Positions 1 to 7,463 of a stretch of DNA of 64,000 bases are shown one piece after another (the first letter of the stretch is position 1; the number at the start of each line of letters is the position of its first letter). Location: positions 1-64,000 of the forward strand of contig NZ_CANMZW010000014.1 of assembly GCF_947502445.1 (NCBI RefSeq), in the 5' to 3' direction. The notes beneath the pieces are model-generated. The model saw nothing but the letters and a program-made list of their open reading frames with translations, searched no databases and was not told the DNA's origin. The DNA is from an uncultured Brevibacillus sp. (GTDB lineage Bacteria > Bacillota > Bacilli > Brevibacillales > Brevibacillaceae). The translations under genes were made by a program, and so were the position numbers.

Positions 1-99
1 AGTATGGAGTGAAAATTGGGAATTGAGTGTCCAATTTTATCTAGCGGATACTGTCCACTTTAGTTTAGCAGTCACAGAGGGTCGTTGATGGAATACTTT

Positions 100-402
100 C
101 TAATCTTTAGACCACCGTACCGGAATTGAAACGGAGAGGTCACTCCCTTTTTTTAGTGCCTCGCCTTTAACGGTAATGGTTCCTTGCCCTGAGTTTCGAA
201 TTAATTTTCCGTATAGCTTCACTTCAATTACATTTCCTCCAGGGGGAAAACTCATTATCGCTACGCTCAAATCAGCTAAGTCACCATCTAAGATGATCGA
301 ATCAATCAATACTCCATCATTTTTTAATGAATCTTCATTGATAGTCATTGTACATGTTAGGTAATGATCAAATGTAGTGTAGTCACCTTCAACTACTGTC
401 AT
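100..402 (-). CDS. hypothetical protein, possibly N-terminally truncated
   Basis: A 100-residue ORF of beta-rich, Ig-like composition (alternating hydrophobic and Thr/Val/Asp residues) with no motif I recognise. No ribosome site precedes the ATG. The frame stays open for about eleven codons upstream, with protein-like sequence, until a TAA near 434, so the true N-terminus may have been lost. No signal peptide is visible. It sits in a stretch of decayed small genes, and I cannot assign a function. Confidence 0.4.
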   Translation of the reverse strand: MTVVEGDYTTFDHYLTCTMTINEDSLKNDGVLIDSIILDGDLADLSVAIMSFPPGGNVIEVKLYGKLIRNSGQGTITVKGEALKKGSDLSVSIPVRWSKD

Positions 403-675
403 AGGATCAATTGTTATATTTGCAAATTGGCTATTGTCGACTTATTCCCTTCTCTGTTTGAGGGCTTTCGTTCGAGCCTACACCGTACAGGCGCTTTTCA
501 GCGCATACGGCGTTCCATCAACAGATAAGAAAGCGTGTTTTACAACGGGCACATATAACATACACCACTCTATCTATAACTGTCTGCTAACTAAAGTTAT
601 AACTTTTGGCGGCTCTGCTATAAACGAGCTGAGCTTAACAAAACAATCGATTTGATAAATGGGAGGGGAACATGA
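403..675. other. no convincing gene
   Basis: The only plus-strand ORF here (434-655) has poor protein-like composition and no ribosome site. I see no terminator or promoter that I can support. The start of the next small gene, with its GGGAGGGG ribosome site, is at the right edge. Confidence 0.5.
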
Positions 676-852
676 ATGCCTGAAGAGTGGAGAGTAGATG
701 GAGAGGACTGCATTAGAGTATACGTTGATGGCAGGGAAGTCATCGTTGCTGACTCGTCAGAATCAGATGAACGTGATTTTGGATTGTGGGAAGAAGCTGT
801 TTATGTCTGCGCGGAATTTTCCATGATTCAAGTGCTTCACATTCATGCCTAA
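676..852 (+). CDS. small acidic hypothetical protein (58 aa)
   Basis: A 58-codon ORF begins MPEEWRVDGED and ends VLHIHA. It is strongly acidic, with a beta-hairpin-like VYVDGREV segment in the first third. The ATG at 676 follows GGGAGGGG (661-668) at a usable distance; the ATG two bases upstream opens a frame that stops after three codons, so 676 is preferred. No family is recognised. An antisense ORF (763-969) covers its 3' part but lacks a ribosome site. Confidence 0.5.
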   Translation: MPEEWRVDGEDCIRVYVDGREVIVADSSESDERDFGLWEEAVYVCAEFSMIQVLHIHA

Positions 853-1082
853 TATGTTTCTCAAGTGTCCGACCTTTTGGATCCAGTGATCTATCGAATT
901 GATAATATCCCTGACTAGTGGCTTTGGATGTGAATCTGCTGCATAAGTGTTTGTGGTAAGAAACGGCAAAAAAAGATGCCGAATAAGATGATCAATTTCC
1001 GCATCGAAAAATCACTCCTTTATCAGTAACTTTTCCGACTGCAAAGAAAAATATCAACAATGTTCAGTTAACAAAAGAGATA

Positions 1083-1250
1083 TTATGTTAAATCACTCGT
1101 CGCTTTTGCCAAAGTAAGTAAAATACACCAAATTCCAATAGCCAAATAGAGGATACCAAATATCCCGTATTCCCAGCTAGTTACCAATATATAAAGGCCA
1201 ATGAAGCAGATAATAATTGAACCTATTTTTTGCAAAGTGTTTTTTCTCAT
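1083..1250 (-). CDS. small membrane protein (55 aa)
   Basis: It begins MRKNTLQKIG and continues with two hydrophobic helices (about residues 9-23 and 28-48) separated by a short Ser-Trp-Glu-Tyr loop. The positive N-terminus suggests both ends face the cytoplasm. AGGTGA lies eight bases upstream of the ATG. It pairs with the next small minus-strand gene (1316-1495), which is transcribed toward it across 65 bp. Function unknown. Confidence 0.6.
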   Translation of the reverse strand: MRKNTLQKIGSIIICFIGLYILVTSWEYGIFGILYLAIGIWCILLTLAKATSDLT

Positions 1251-1315
1251 GACAGTCACCTAAATTGGAAATTTTCCAAATGATGTATCACAAGATTATA
1301 TAGTTCACACATTAC

Positions 1316-1495
1316 TCATTTTGAGAAGTCTTGTTGTTCGGGCAGCTTATCCCAAACAACAATAATTAGTGTCGCGATTGGACCAAGAAATAATGAAAGG
1401 AAGAACCAGTTAAGACCACTGCGGTTTTTACCTTGAGCTAGTCCAGCATTGATAAGTGATAGGGTTCCCCAACCAACAAAAAATTCATTTTCCAT
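1316..1495 (-). CDS. small membrane protein (59 aa)
   Basis: The 59-residue product starts MENEFFVGWG and has one clear hydrophobic helix (about residues 30-48, rich in Phe, Leu and Ile) with an amphipathic first third. A GGAGGA ribosome site lies about ten bases before the ATG. It is probably cotranscribed with the small membrane gene at 1083-1250. I do not recognise the family; the size and topology are common among uncharacterised Bacillales membrane peptides. Confidence 0.6.
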   Translation of the reverse strand: MENEFFVGWGTLSLINAGLAQGKNRSGLNWFFLSLFLGPIATLIIVVWDKLPEQQDFSK

Positions 1496-1619
1496 TAAGG
1501 GTCAATCCTCCAAGATTCATAAACTTACTAGTATTTAGTAAGACGTAATCATTAAATCAATAGAGTTTCTATTAAATTAACTAAATGTGTACTAAACAAG
1601 GCAGTATTAATCAAAAAAG

Positions 1620-1790
1620 AGGAAAAAGATTAAAGCAAAAGTGACACTTGGCACAGATGCAAGAAGGAAATAAATGGTCTATCTCCACCTACTTTTATGA
1701 TCTTTCGCGTCATCTTCTTGGTAGTAAGGAGATGGCGCATTAAAAGGGTCTGCAAAATTGCCCCAAATCCAAGTGCTTTAACCATGAATA
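1620..1790 (-). pseudogene. possible frameshifted small gene
   Basis: Two minus-strand frames each look coding over part of this stretch. One begins MVKALGFGAIL from an ATG near 1785 after AGGTG. The other, running WGNFADPFNAPSPYY and ending in a charged DDAKDHKSRWR tail, has the more protein-like C-terminus but no start. A frameshift between them would explain both. The family is unknown. Confidence 0.25.
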
Positions 1791-1914
1791 CACCTACTTG
1801 TGGAATATTTTTACTGTTTATACGAACTAAAGAACCAAATGTTTCAAGTAGATGTGGTAAAAGTTAAAGTGCAATGGAAGTTGTTTTAGAAATTAACGAT
1901 TAGGGGGTTTGTAA

Positions 1915-2207
1915 ATGAATGACCAAAATATTGCGAGTCATTTGAGGAATTCGTATCTGATGATATCCAGTGCATTTCCGAATGGTATCAATGATGATGT
2001 ATTTCCCGTTACTCAAGTTGCTTTATAATCATTTTTCGGATACGAACTTGGCTGAAGTAACTTCGCACGTTACAGGAAAAGATCCTTCAATTACTTTAAA
2101 CGATATCTATAGACCAGCAACTATGGGAAAGGCTGACAAAGCGAAAATTAAATCAATCGAAAATAAACTCGTTGCACGGCTTTGAAGAATGGCTAAAGGA
2201 AGAATAA
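1915..2207 (+). pseudogene. DUF3349-like small protein, two frameshifts
   Basis: Translation starts at 1915 (MNDQNIASHLRN) after GGGGG. It reads well through SSAFPNGIND, then hits TAA after about 37 codons. The next frame carries on with FPLLKLLYNHFSD and the middle of the domain to about 2178. A second shift is needed to read the ending GFEEWLKEE and stop at 2205. The joined product (about 95 residues) resembles the short helical DUF3349-type proteins by pattern (NGI...YFPLL). Two independent shifts make sequencing error in a single spot unlikely. Confidence 0.55.
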
Positions 2208-2288
2208 CAAATTAATCGACTCGATCAAGTGATTTAACACATCGGTAATTTAGTTACAAAGTCAGAAACTGAAAAACATGCACAAAAA

Positions 2289-2522
2289 CTAAAAATGCTG
2301 CGATGCCAAAAAAGTGTAGGCTCTAGCTCTGTTCTTGCTCCACACAAATATTCCTAAAGAAACCATGAGAACAGCCAAACCAAGCGTATTTAATATTCTT
2401 AAAAAATGAGCATCGGTTATAAAAGAAGTTATTGCTATTACAATGACAAATATTGCAATGACATTTAACCAAAGAGGAGTCCACACCCAGTTCTTTTTTG
2501 GTTAATTTTACCATGTGAATCA
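2289..2522 (-). pseudogene. small membrane protein, probable frameshift at its start
   Basis: The main frame (2289-2486) encodes two hydrophobic helices (VIAIFVIVIAITSF and LGLAVLMVSLGIFVW). Its only start is a GTG without a ribosome site, and a TAA lies six codons upstream. The neighbouring frame opens with MVKLTKK and runs into a run of six A. Joining the two at that run would give a normal N-terminus of about ten residues followed by the first helix. I infer a one-base slip in the A tract. Confidence 0.4.
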
Positions 2523-2569
2523 ATATGTTGCATGTAACACATCACACGATTTGTTAATTGTATCGACCA

Positions 2570-2764
2570 TTACATGTGACCTAACCAGAAACTCGATATG
2601 TTTTTTAAATCTGCTACATCATTAATCGTCAATCTACTGGTGTTTAACAAAGATGCATTTGTTGTTTCAACATTACGCAGCAAATAAATGGCGTACTTGA
2701 TTTGGTCGACTTTGGCCATTGAGAAGATATCGTCGAACTCATTTTTGGAAATTATATCATGAAG
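2570..2764 (-). pseudogene. C-terminal gene fragment
   Basis: A 65-codon open frame with clear protein character (segments IYLLRNVETT and TINDVADLKN) ends at TAA 2570-2572. An in-frame TAG at 2765 precedes it, and no ribosome site fits either the internal ATG (2719) or an earlier codon. It is most simply the tail of a longer lost gene. The helical, charged sequence is not assigned to any family. Confidence 0.35.
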
Positions 2765-2817
2765 CTAAGAAGGGGTATCATTATTTTGCTAACACAATAT
2801 GTATTTTGTAAAATTAG

Positions 2818-2846
2818 AAAACGGTAACCCTAATAGTTACCGTTTT
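2818..2846. terminator. bidirectional hairpin AAAACGGTAAC/GTTACCGTTTT
   Basis: An 11-bp inverted repeat with A-rich and T-rich flanks encloses a short loop, the usual look of a two-way rho-independent terminator. It separates the fragment at 2570-2764 from the uncertain minus-strand ORF to the right. Confidence 0.6.
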
Positions 2847-2859
2847 CATACAGACCCAT

Positions 2860-3078
2860 TTATCTTACTCGGACAAACACCAAAACATTATCTCTTGAAA
2901 ACACAAGTCGGAACCCGTTATTCAAAAGACAACGCGAAGCAGGACCCACACGTCTACCAATCATTAAAAATTGGTTACATGGTGCGGCACTGCCAATGAT
3001 GCTAACGTCGCGAATAATTCGTCTCCGCACGCCATTCACTCTGACACGTCTGAATAAGATCACTACCACGTCAGTCAT
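2860..3078 (-). CDS. uncertain basic ORF (about 72 aa)
   Basis: Starting from the ATG at 3076-3078, which follows GAGGTGAT by five bases, the frame encodes MTDVVVILFRRVRVNG and a very Arg/Val-rich remainder. The ribosome site is good, but the composition is unusual and no family comes to mind. The opposite strand also has an open frame (2799-2999). I list it because of the ribosome site only. Confidence 0.25.
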   Translation of the reverse strand: MTDVVVILFRRVRVNGVRRRIIRDVSIIGSAAPCNQFLMIGRRVGPASRCLLNNGFRLVFSRDNVLVFVRVR

Positions 3079-3214
3079 ATCAATCACCTCGCTTCTCTCT
3101 ATCTGATATAGAGAATGCAAATGGGGAAAGCTTGGCAACTGATACGAGCCTGCTGTTAACGGAAATGTGCTAATTGATACGTTAATTTACAAGATAAAGA
3201 CTTGTCCTGCCTAT

Positions 3215-3235
3215 AAAAACGCCCCTAAAAGGGGC
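3215..3235 (-). terminator. rho-independent terminator
   Basis: Read on the minus strand, GCCCC-TTTTA-GGGGC is followed by GTTTTTA. It lies just after the end of the DUF1259-type gene at 3242-3670. Confidence 0.65.
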
Positions 3236-3241
3236 AAAGGT

Positions 3242-3670
3242 TTAATGTTTTAGTACTGAAATGGCGTGACGAACTTTATGAGCAAATTGGATCGAATTGT
3301 CAATTGATTCAAAGTATATAAACATGATACCAGGGTTGTTAAAAAGCCAATGATTGTGAAGTGCAGTAACCAATATATCGTAATGGCGTAGAACAGAAAT
3401 GAATGGGTTAATCTATTCTGGGAGAAGTACTGTTTCTCCCAAACAAAGGGCATTCCCATTTTGATCCATTGATTCAAATGAAAACATCATCGGTACGGTT
3501 AGGGCAGAACGAGAAGGACGTCCTAAAATTGTTACAGGAATATTCCGAACCGTCATTAAAGTGCAAACGCCATTAATGATCTGTGGCGGAATTTCAAGTA
3601 CATCACCAAATTGCTTGCAAAGTGGATCAATGACCATCGTAATTATCTCCTCCAAAGGTTTTTCATTCAT
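3242..3670 (-). pseudogene. DUF1259-family gene interrupted by an in-frame TAG
   Basis: The frame is open for 85 codons (MNEKPLEEIITM to ETVLLPE), meets TAG at 3413-3415, and then continues in the same frame for 56 more codons (INPFISVLRHYDI, TALHNHWLF, ending VLKH) to TAA at 3242. The 142-position whole matches the length and order of a single DUF1259 domain, including the LGRPS and ALHNHWL motifs I associate with that family. One base change (GAG or GAA to TAG) explains the break. Function of the family is unclear. The gene has its own terminator at 3215-3235. Confidence 0.7.
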
Positions 3671-3726
3671 TGTACTTTTGCGGAGTGGGCACTTGCTTAT
3701 TTTACAAATCGGTAATTCATGTAAGA

Positions 3727-3754
3727 AAAAGCCCCCGGTTTTCCCGAGGGCTCG
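3727..3754 (-). terminator. rho-independent terminator
   Basis: On the minus strand AGCCCTCGGG-AAAA-CCGGGGGCT is followed by TTTTTC. It fits as the end of the transcript of the TIMP-like gene at 3868-4443. A short protein-like tail (VVIETIIVE) lies between the two on the same strand but has no start. Confidence 0.65.
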
Positions 3755-3867
3755 TTGATGGATTATTATTCAACAATGATTGTTTCGATTACAACTGGAT
3801 ATCCGGTTGATATCAATGTAAAGGTGAGTGTGAGTAAAACACCACATTATTTGTATTTAGCTCAGTT

Positions 3868-4443
3868 TTAGGATTTTTTCATTTTTATTACAAAAAAATA
3901 AGTGACACCTACAAGAACGATGATACCTGATATCCAAAGGTAAGGTGAAGGGAGAGTCTGATTTTCTTTTGTAGACAGCTGTTCTTTCTGTATGGGAGTA
4001 ATACCTGTTCCAAGAGAGCCAAGGTCCTCAGATGCCGCTGTTAGCTCTTGTGTCCTTGTGCAAATGTTGGTTTCGAGAAAGTTGTCCCGATTCTTGTAAG
4101 AATACACAATATATTCCTTTCCCATATCAAATGAAAAACCACAGCTTGCGGAATGTAAAGCAGTCACGATCGTAACCTGTTTTGTTTCGATGCCTTTCCA
4201 AATCTGAGAAACATCAAATGTAACATCGACGGGATCAGCTGATGAGATAAGGCCTAGCGCATTTGGTCTTGGTTTCACTATCTCTGTAACTTTCCCTGCG
4301 AACACGGCGTCTGCTTGAGCCAGTGCTTCCTTTACCGGGGCAGGTGCTGCGCAGGAACAAGCATATACTGACGAAGGATTTGTGAATAACAAGCTATTAA
4401 TGGTAATGAGAAATAGAATTGTAACTTGGATGAACCTTCTCAT
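3868..4443 (-). CDS. secreted, membrane-anchored TIMP/NTR-like protein
   Basis: The 191-residue product has an N-terminal signal peptide (hydrophobic VTILFLITINSLLF, cleavage near VYA) directly followed by Cys-Ser-Cys. This Cys-x-Cys at the mature N-terminus, the DAVFAGKV segment and later single cysteines (SASCGF, TNICTR) are the pattern of the netrin/TIMP-like domain. A C-terminal hydrophobic helix (about 168-186, YLWISGIIVLVGVTYFFV) and basic tail anchor it in the membrane. The ATG at 4443 is preferred over the GTG three codons upstream because AAGAGGTG sits correctly before it. Bacterial members are of unknown role; inhibition of a protease is only an analogy. Confidence 0.8.
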   Translation of the reverse strand: MRRFIQVTILFLITINSLLFTNPSSVYACSCAAPAPVKEALAQADAVFAGKVTEIVKPRPNALGLISSADPVDVTFDVSQIWKGIETKQVTIVTALHSASCGFSFDMGKEYIVYSYKNRDNFLETNICTRTQELTAASEDLGSLGTGITPIQKEQLSTKENQTLPSPYLWISGIIVLVGVTYFFVIKMKKS

Positions 4444-4488
4444 GGAACCCACACCTCTTCTTTCTGTATGTTACTCTTTTGACGAAGA

Positions 4489-4698
4489 GTGGGTTATCTG
4501 CGTTTCGTTAAGCGTGATGAAAGAACAGACCTTTTTCTTACGTTCATAGAACTGCGAATAGAAGACCTGCTCGCAAGGAGAAAAGCAAAAGAGGTTTTGA
4601 CGAGGAATAAATTGATGGCAGCAACGGTGGCGCTCGAGAATAGACTAATTCAGAAAGGAGACGAATATGAATCTAACAGAGAAACAGAAGATGGTTAG
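4489..4698 (+). CDS. hypothetical protein (69 aa), uncertain
   Basis: A GTG-started ORF of charged, helical sequence (RIEDLLARRKAKEVL, LENRLIQKGDE). It overlaps the start of the acetyltransferase gene by 32 bases and contains its ribosome site, which could couple the two. No ribosome site is evident for the GTG itself. I recognise no family; it could be a gene tail or noncoding. Confidence 0.3.
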   Translation: MGYLRFVKRDERTDLFLTFIELRIEDLLARRKAKEVLTRNKLMAATVALENRLIQKGDEYESNRETEDG

Positions 4699-5233
4699 CG
4701 GAAGGCTGTATTTTTCCTCCGATCCTGAGCTGGTTGCGGATCGGGAAAATGCCAGAAGAATTGTCAGGTTGTATAATCAATCATGGGAGACAGAGTATGC
4801 CCGACGAACGGAGCTGTTAAAGCAACTGCTTGGCTCCACGGGTGCAAATATTTGGATCGAACCTAATTTTCGATGCGATTACGGGTATAACATTCATGTC
4901 GGCGACCATTTTTATGCGAATTTCAACTGTACCATACTCGACGTGTGTGAAGTAACGATTGGCGATTATTGTCTCATTGGTCCAAATGTTCAAATCTATA
5001 CGGCTTCACATCCCATCAATCCGACAGAGCGGAATACAGGTGCCGAGTACGGCAAACCAATTAAGATAGGGAATAGTGTGTGGATCGGTGGGGGAGCGAT
5101 TATTAATCCCGGTATAACCATTGGGGATAATGTCGTGGTTGGCTCTGGCTCCGTCGTTACCAAGAACGTGCCAAACAATGTCGTAGTGGTTGGAAACCCT
5201 GCAAAAGTCATTCGTGAGATAAAATGTAGCTAG
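4667..5233 (+). CDS. maa: maltose/galactoside O-acetyltransferase
   Basis: The 188-residue protein is a left-handed beta-helix acetyltransferase that moves acetyl from acetyl-CoA to a sugar hydroxyl. The N-terminal maltose-acetyltransferase cap domain (MVSGRLYFSSDPEL, RRIVRLYN) is followed by hexapeptide repeats ([LIV]-G-x4). They include the diagnostic FYANFNCTILD, the catalytic-His segment ASHPINP and WIGGGAIINPG. Length is standard. AGAAAGGAGA precedes the ATG. In B. subtilis Maa acetylates maltose and glucose; the in vivo substrate here is not shown by context. Confidence 0.92.
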   Translation: MNLTEKQKMVSGRLYFSSDPELVADRENARRIVRLYNQSWETEYARRTELLKQLLGSTGANIWIEPNFRCDYGYNIHVGDHFYANFNCTILDVCEVTIGDYCLIGPNVQIYTASHPINPTERNTGAEYGKPIKIGNSVWIGGGAIINPGITIGDNVVVGSGSVVTKNVPNNVVVVGNPAKVIREIKCS

Positions 5234-5348
5234 TGAAAGATCCCTGTTCAAAACCTCGGCCATCATGCGCTAGGCTTCTCTTGCTTTGAAATCCAGGTGG
5301 TTCCACCATTCAAACTCTTCAGGATGAGTCTGAAGTTCCTACTTAATT

Positions 5349-5377
5349 TTGAGCATATAAGCCATCTGTATTATAAT
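5349..5377 (+). promoter_or_regulatory. promoter of the MarR gene
   Basis: TTGAGC, a 17-bp spacer and a perfect TATAAT lie 45-73 bases upstream of the MarR start codon. Confidence 0.65.
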
Positions 5378-5397
5378 AAAACGAAAAAGAACGTTTT
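5378..5397. promoter_or_regulatory. candidate MarR autoregulatory operator
   Basis: AAAACG and CGTTTT form an inverted repeat around an eight-base AT-rich centre, immediately after the -10 box of the MarR gene. A repressor bound here would block initiation. The position, not a known consensus, is the basis. Confidence 0.45.
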
Positions 5398-5421
5398 TTT
5401 GACTAGACAGGTGGAATATGT

Positions 5422-5871
5422 ATGAAAACCAACCCCAAAAATGAGATGTTAAGTGATTGGTTGACACTCACCCACATTCAAGCAGGTATTACCAGTGAAC
5501 TTGAACGGGAGCTACAAGATAAATACAATCTATCGTTAAATGAATTCTATGTCCTGTACTTTTTATCTCAAACAAATGAGAAAAAGCTTAGGCTACAGAA
5601 ATTACAGGATATGATTGGGTTAAGTCAAAGTGCGGTATCGAGAATGGTTGGGAGGCTGGAAGCAAACAATTGCAAGGCCCTACAAAGGCATGTATGTGAG
5701 GCCGACCGAAGAGGTATTTACACTTCCTTAACCGAAGTAGGCGAAGAGAACTTCTATAAAGCCTTAGACACAGTAAATGAAATTCTTCAAGCTTCCTTTA
5801 GAAATGGCACTACACAAAAGGAGCTACAAACATTACTTGAAAAAATGTCTGCAAATGATGAGCATCAATAA
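5422..5871 (+). CDS. MarR-family transcriptional regulator
   Basis: A 149-residue winged-helix regulator. The recognition helix region (LQDMIGLSQSAVSRMVGRLEANN) and the following wing with the conserved CEADRRGIYTSLTEVG segment (D-x-R-G) are clear, flanked by N- and C-terminal dimerisation helices. AGGTGGA precedes the ATG. The Cys in KALQRHVCEAD could be a redox or electrophile sensor. The neighbouring downstream flavin ene-reductase (6249-7361) is a plausible target, since MarR regulators often control such enzymes in response to electrophiles; this is inference from position. Confidence 0.9.
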   Translation: MKTNPKNEMLSDWLTLTHIQAGITSELERELQDKYNLSLNEFYVLYFLSQTNEKKLRLQKLQDMIGLSQSAVSRMVGRLEANNCKALQRHVCEADRRGIYTSLTEVGEENFYKALDTVNEILQASFRNGTTQKELQTLLEKMSANDEHQ

Positions 5872-5952
5872 CAGAAAAGCTGACCATTCCTGTTTTAGGT
5901 AATGCTCGGCTTCTTTGTTATGTAATGCCGATATAATTATTAAACTGTACAT

Positions 5953-5981
5953 TTGACAAGTGAATTAGGGGAGTGATAAAT
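5953..5981 (+). promoter_or_regulatory. promoter upstream of the Old Yellow Enzyme region
   Basis: TTGACA, 17 bp, ATAAAT. It lies about 270 bases before the intact oxidoreductase and directly upstream of the decayed copy at 6034-6219. A TGCACGCGCATGCA near-palindrome follows at 5985-5998. Confidence 0.5.
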
Positions 5982-6033
5982 TATATGCACGCGCATGCAT
6001 TTAAAAAGACCAACGCTAAAGATTTACCTTTGA

Positions 6034-6219
6034 ACAACCTTAAAGGAGTGGGAAGCTGGACGATTGGATGCTCCGATTTTAGCGAATGCTGTAATAGGAA
6101 AAGTGGATGCGGGACTTGTAGTCGTTGGGTAAGGTATGCTACATAATCCGCACTGGGTGGAAACAAGAGCTAAACTGAAAAATAGGCTGTCGTGCCCAAA
6201 AAATTCAGCAGGTTTTTAA
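6034..6219 (+). pseudogene. remnant of an NADH:flavin oxidoreductase C-terminus
   Basis: One frame reads TLKEWEAGRLDAPILANAV, then GKVDAGLVVVG, a TAA, then GMLHNPHWVETRAKL. The V-x-VG-(R)-x-LL-x-P-x-WV arrangement is the C-terminal FMN-phosphate region of Old Yellow Enzymes; compare LVAVGRALLSDPAWV in the intact gene that follows. The rest of the gene is gone. I read this as an eroded second copy directly upstream of the working one. Confidence 0.55.
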
Positions 6220-6248
6220 TAAGATTTGCATTATGAGGAGGATTTATC

Positions 6249-7361
6249 ATGAAATCATCAAAATCTGTAGCAGCTTTATTCAAACCTTTTCAATTCAAAG
6301 AACTGAAACTTGAAAATCGTTTTGTCATGGCACCAATGACCCGCAGTTTTTCACCGAAGGGAATTCCAGGTCCCGATGTGGCAGAATATTACCGTCGTCG
6401 AGCAGAAAATGGGGTTGGCCTTATCATCACCGAAGGAACGCTAATCGAGCATCCGGCGGCCGGAGCAGATCATAATGTGCCTCATTTTTATGGAGAGGAA
6501 GCGCTGAATGGATGGGCACACGTTGTTAAAGCGGTCCATGATGCTGGCGGAAAAATTGCTCCACAAATCTGGCATACTGGTACGGCACGTCAAAAAGAGA
6601 ATTTCCCTGAATCAGATGTCAATTCCATCGGACCATCGGGCCTCAGTGCGACAGGTGAGAAGGTATCGGAACCACTTACTGCTGAAGAAATTCACGGTCT
6701 CATTCAGGCTTATGCAGAAGCTGCGGCTAAGGCTAAGAAAATTGGTTTCGATGCGGTGGAAATCCACGGAGCGCATGGCTACCTGATTGACCAGTTCTTC
6801 TGGGATGTCACAAACAAGCGTACAGACGAATATGGTGGTGATCTGGTAGGTCGCACCCGTTTTGCTGTAGAGATCATTAAGGCAGTGCGCGAAGCAGTCG
6901 GTCCTGATTTTCCGATTATTTTCCGCTTTTCGCAATGGAAACCGAGCGATTACAATTTCAAACTTGCAAAAAATCCTGAGGAGCTGAAGCTTTTCCTCAC
7001 ACCGTTGTCTGAGGCTGGTGTTGATATTTTCCATGCTTCCACCCGTCGTTTCTGGGAGCCGGAATTTGAAGGCTCCGATCTAAATCTCGCAGGCTGGACT
7101 CGAAAATTAACTGGGAAACCAGCTATTACCGTCGGATCTGTTGGATTAGATTCAGAGTTCCTGAGCTTATTCAGCGAGGGTAAGGGTGGCCAGCCAGATA
7201 ACATCGACAATCTGATTGACCGCGTTGAGCGGGAAGAGTTTGATCTGGTGGCTGTTGGAAGAGCGCTACTGAGTGATCCGGCTTGGGTTGCCAAAATTCG
7301 TGAAGGCAATACCGAAGAACTGCAACCATTTACGCGAGAAGCACTACAAACCTTATCTTAA
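6249..7361 (+). CDS. Old Yellow Enzyme family NADH:flavin oxidoreductase
   Basis: This 370-residue TIM-barrel enzyme uses FMN and NAD(P)H to reduce activated C=C bonds or nitro compounds. The N-terminal PFQFKELKLENRFVMAPMTRS, the EGT strand, the substrate-binding HGAHGYLIDQFFWDVTNKRTDEYGG motif (His-x-x-His replaced by HGAHGY context typical of the family) and the C-terminal LVAVGRALLSDPAWV phosphate site are all present. Strong GAGGAGG ribosome site. It lies downstream of a MarR regulator and of a decayed copy of a related gene, and ends at the hairpin at 7424-7454. Confidence 0.92.
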   Translation: MKSSKSVAALFKPFQFKELKLENRFVMAPMTRSFSPKGIPGPDVAEYYRRRAENGVGLIITEGTLIEHPAAGADHNVPHFYGEEALNGWAHVVKAVHDAGGKIAPQIWHTGTARQKENFPESDVNSIGPSGLSATGEKVSEPLTAEEIHGLIQAYAEAAAKAKKIGFDAVEIHGAHGYLIDQFFWDVTNKRTDEYGGDLVGRTRFAVEIIKAVREAVGPDFPIIFRFSQWKPSDYNFKLAKNPEELKLFLTPLSEAGVDIFHASTRRFWEPEFEGSDLNLAGWTRKLTGKPAITVGSVGLDSEFLSLFSEGKGGQPDNIDNLIDRVEREEFDLVAVGRALLSDPAWVAKIREGNTEELQPFTREALQTLS

Positions 7362-7423
7362 AAAGAAATTCACGTGATTCCAAGCTAGAGGAAGTATAAC
7401 AAGTTTGTTTACTGCGATAAACA

Positions 7424-7454
7424 CAGGCAGCTTCTCACGATGAGGAGCTGCCTG
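7424..7454. terminator. bidirectional terminator
   Basis: CAGGCAGCTTCTC and GAGGAGCTGCCTG pair around a short loop between two convergent genes (the oxidoreductase and the EamA transporter), with T-rich sequence to the right. Confidence 0.7.
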
Positions 7455-7463
7455 ATTTCATAT

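Noticed and set aside
434..655. 73-codon plus-strand ORF
   Set aside because: No ribosome site and an unconvincing composition; no family resemblance.
763..969. 68-codon minus-strand ORF opposite the small gene at 676-852
   Set aside because: Starts at TTG with no ribosome site; the plus-strand gene has a better site and composition over the shared part.
2799..2999. 66-codon plus-strand ORF
   Set aside because: Begins within the hairpin terminator at 2818-2846 and lacks a ribosome site.
5285..5300. AGGTGGTTCCACC, resembling a T-box antiterminator motif
   Set aside because: No specifier stem or T-box core (GNUGGNACCGCG) and no terminator in the right place; it is simply a short palindrome.
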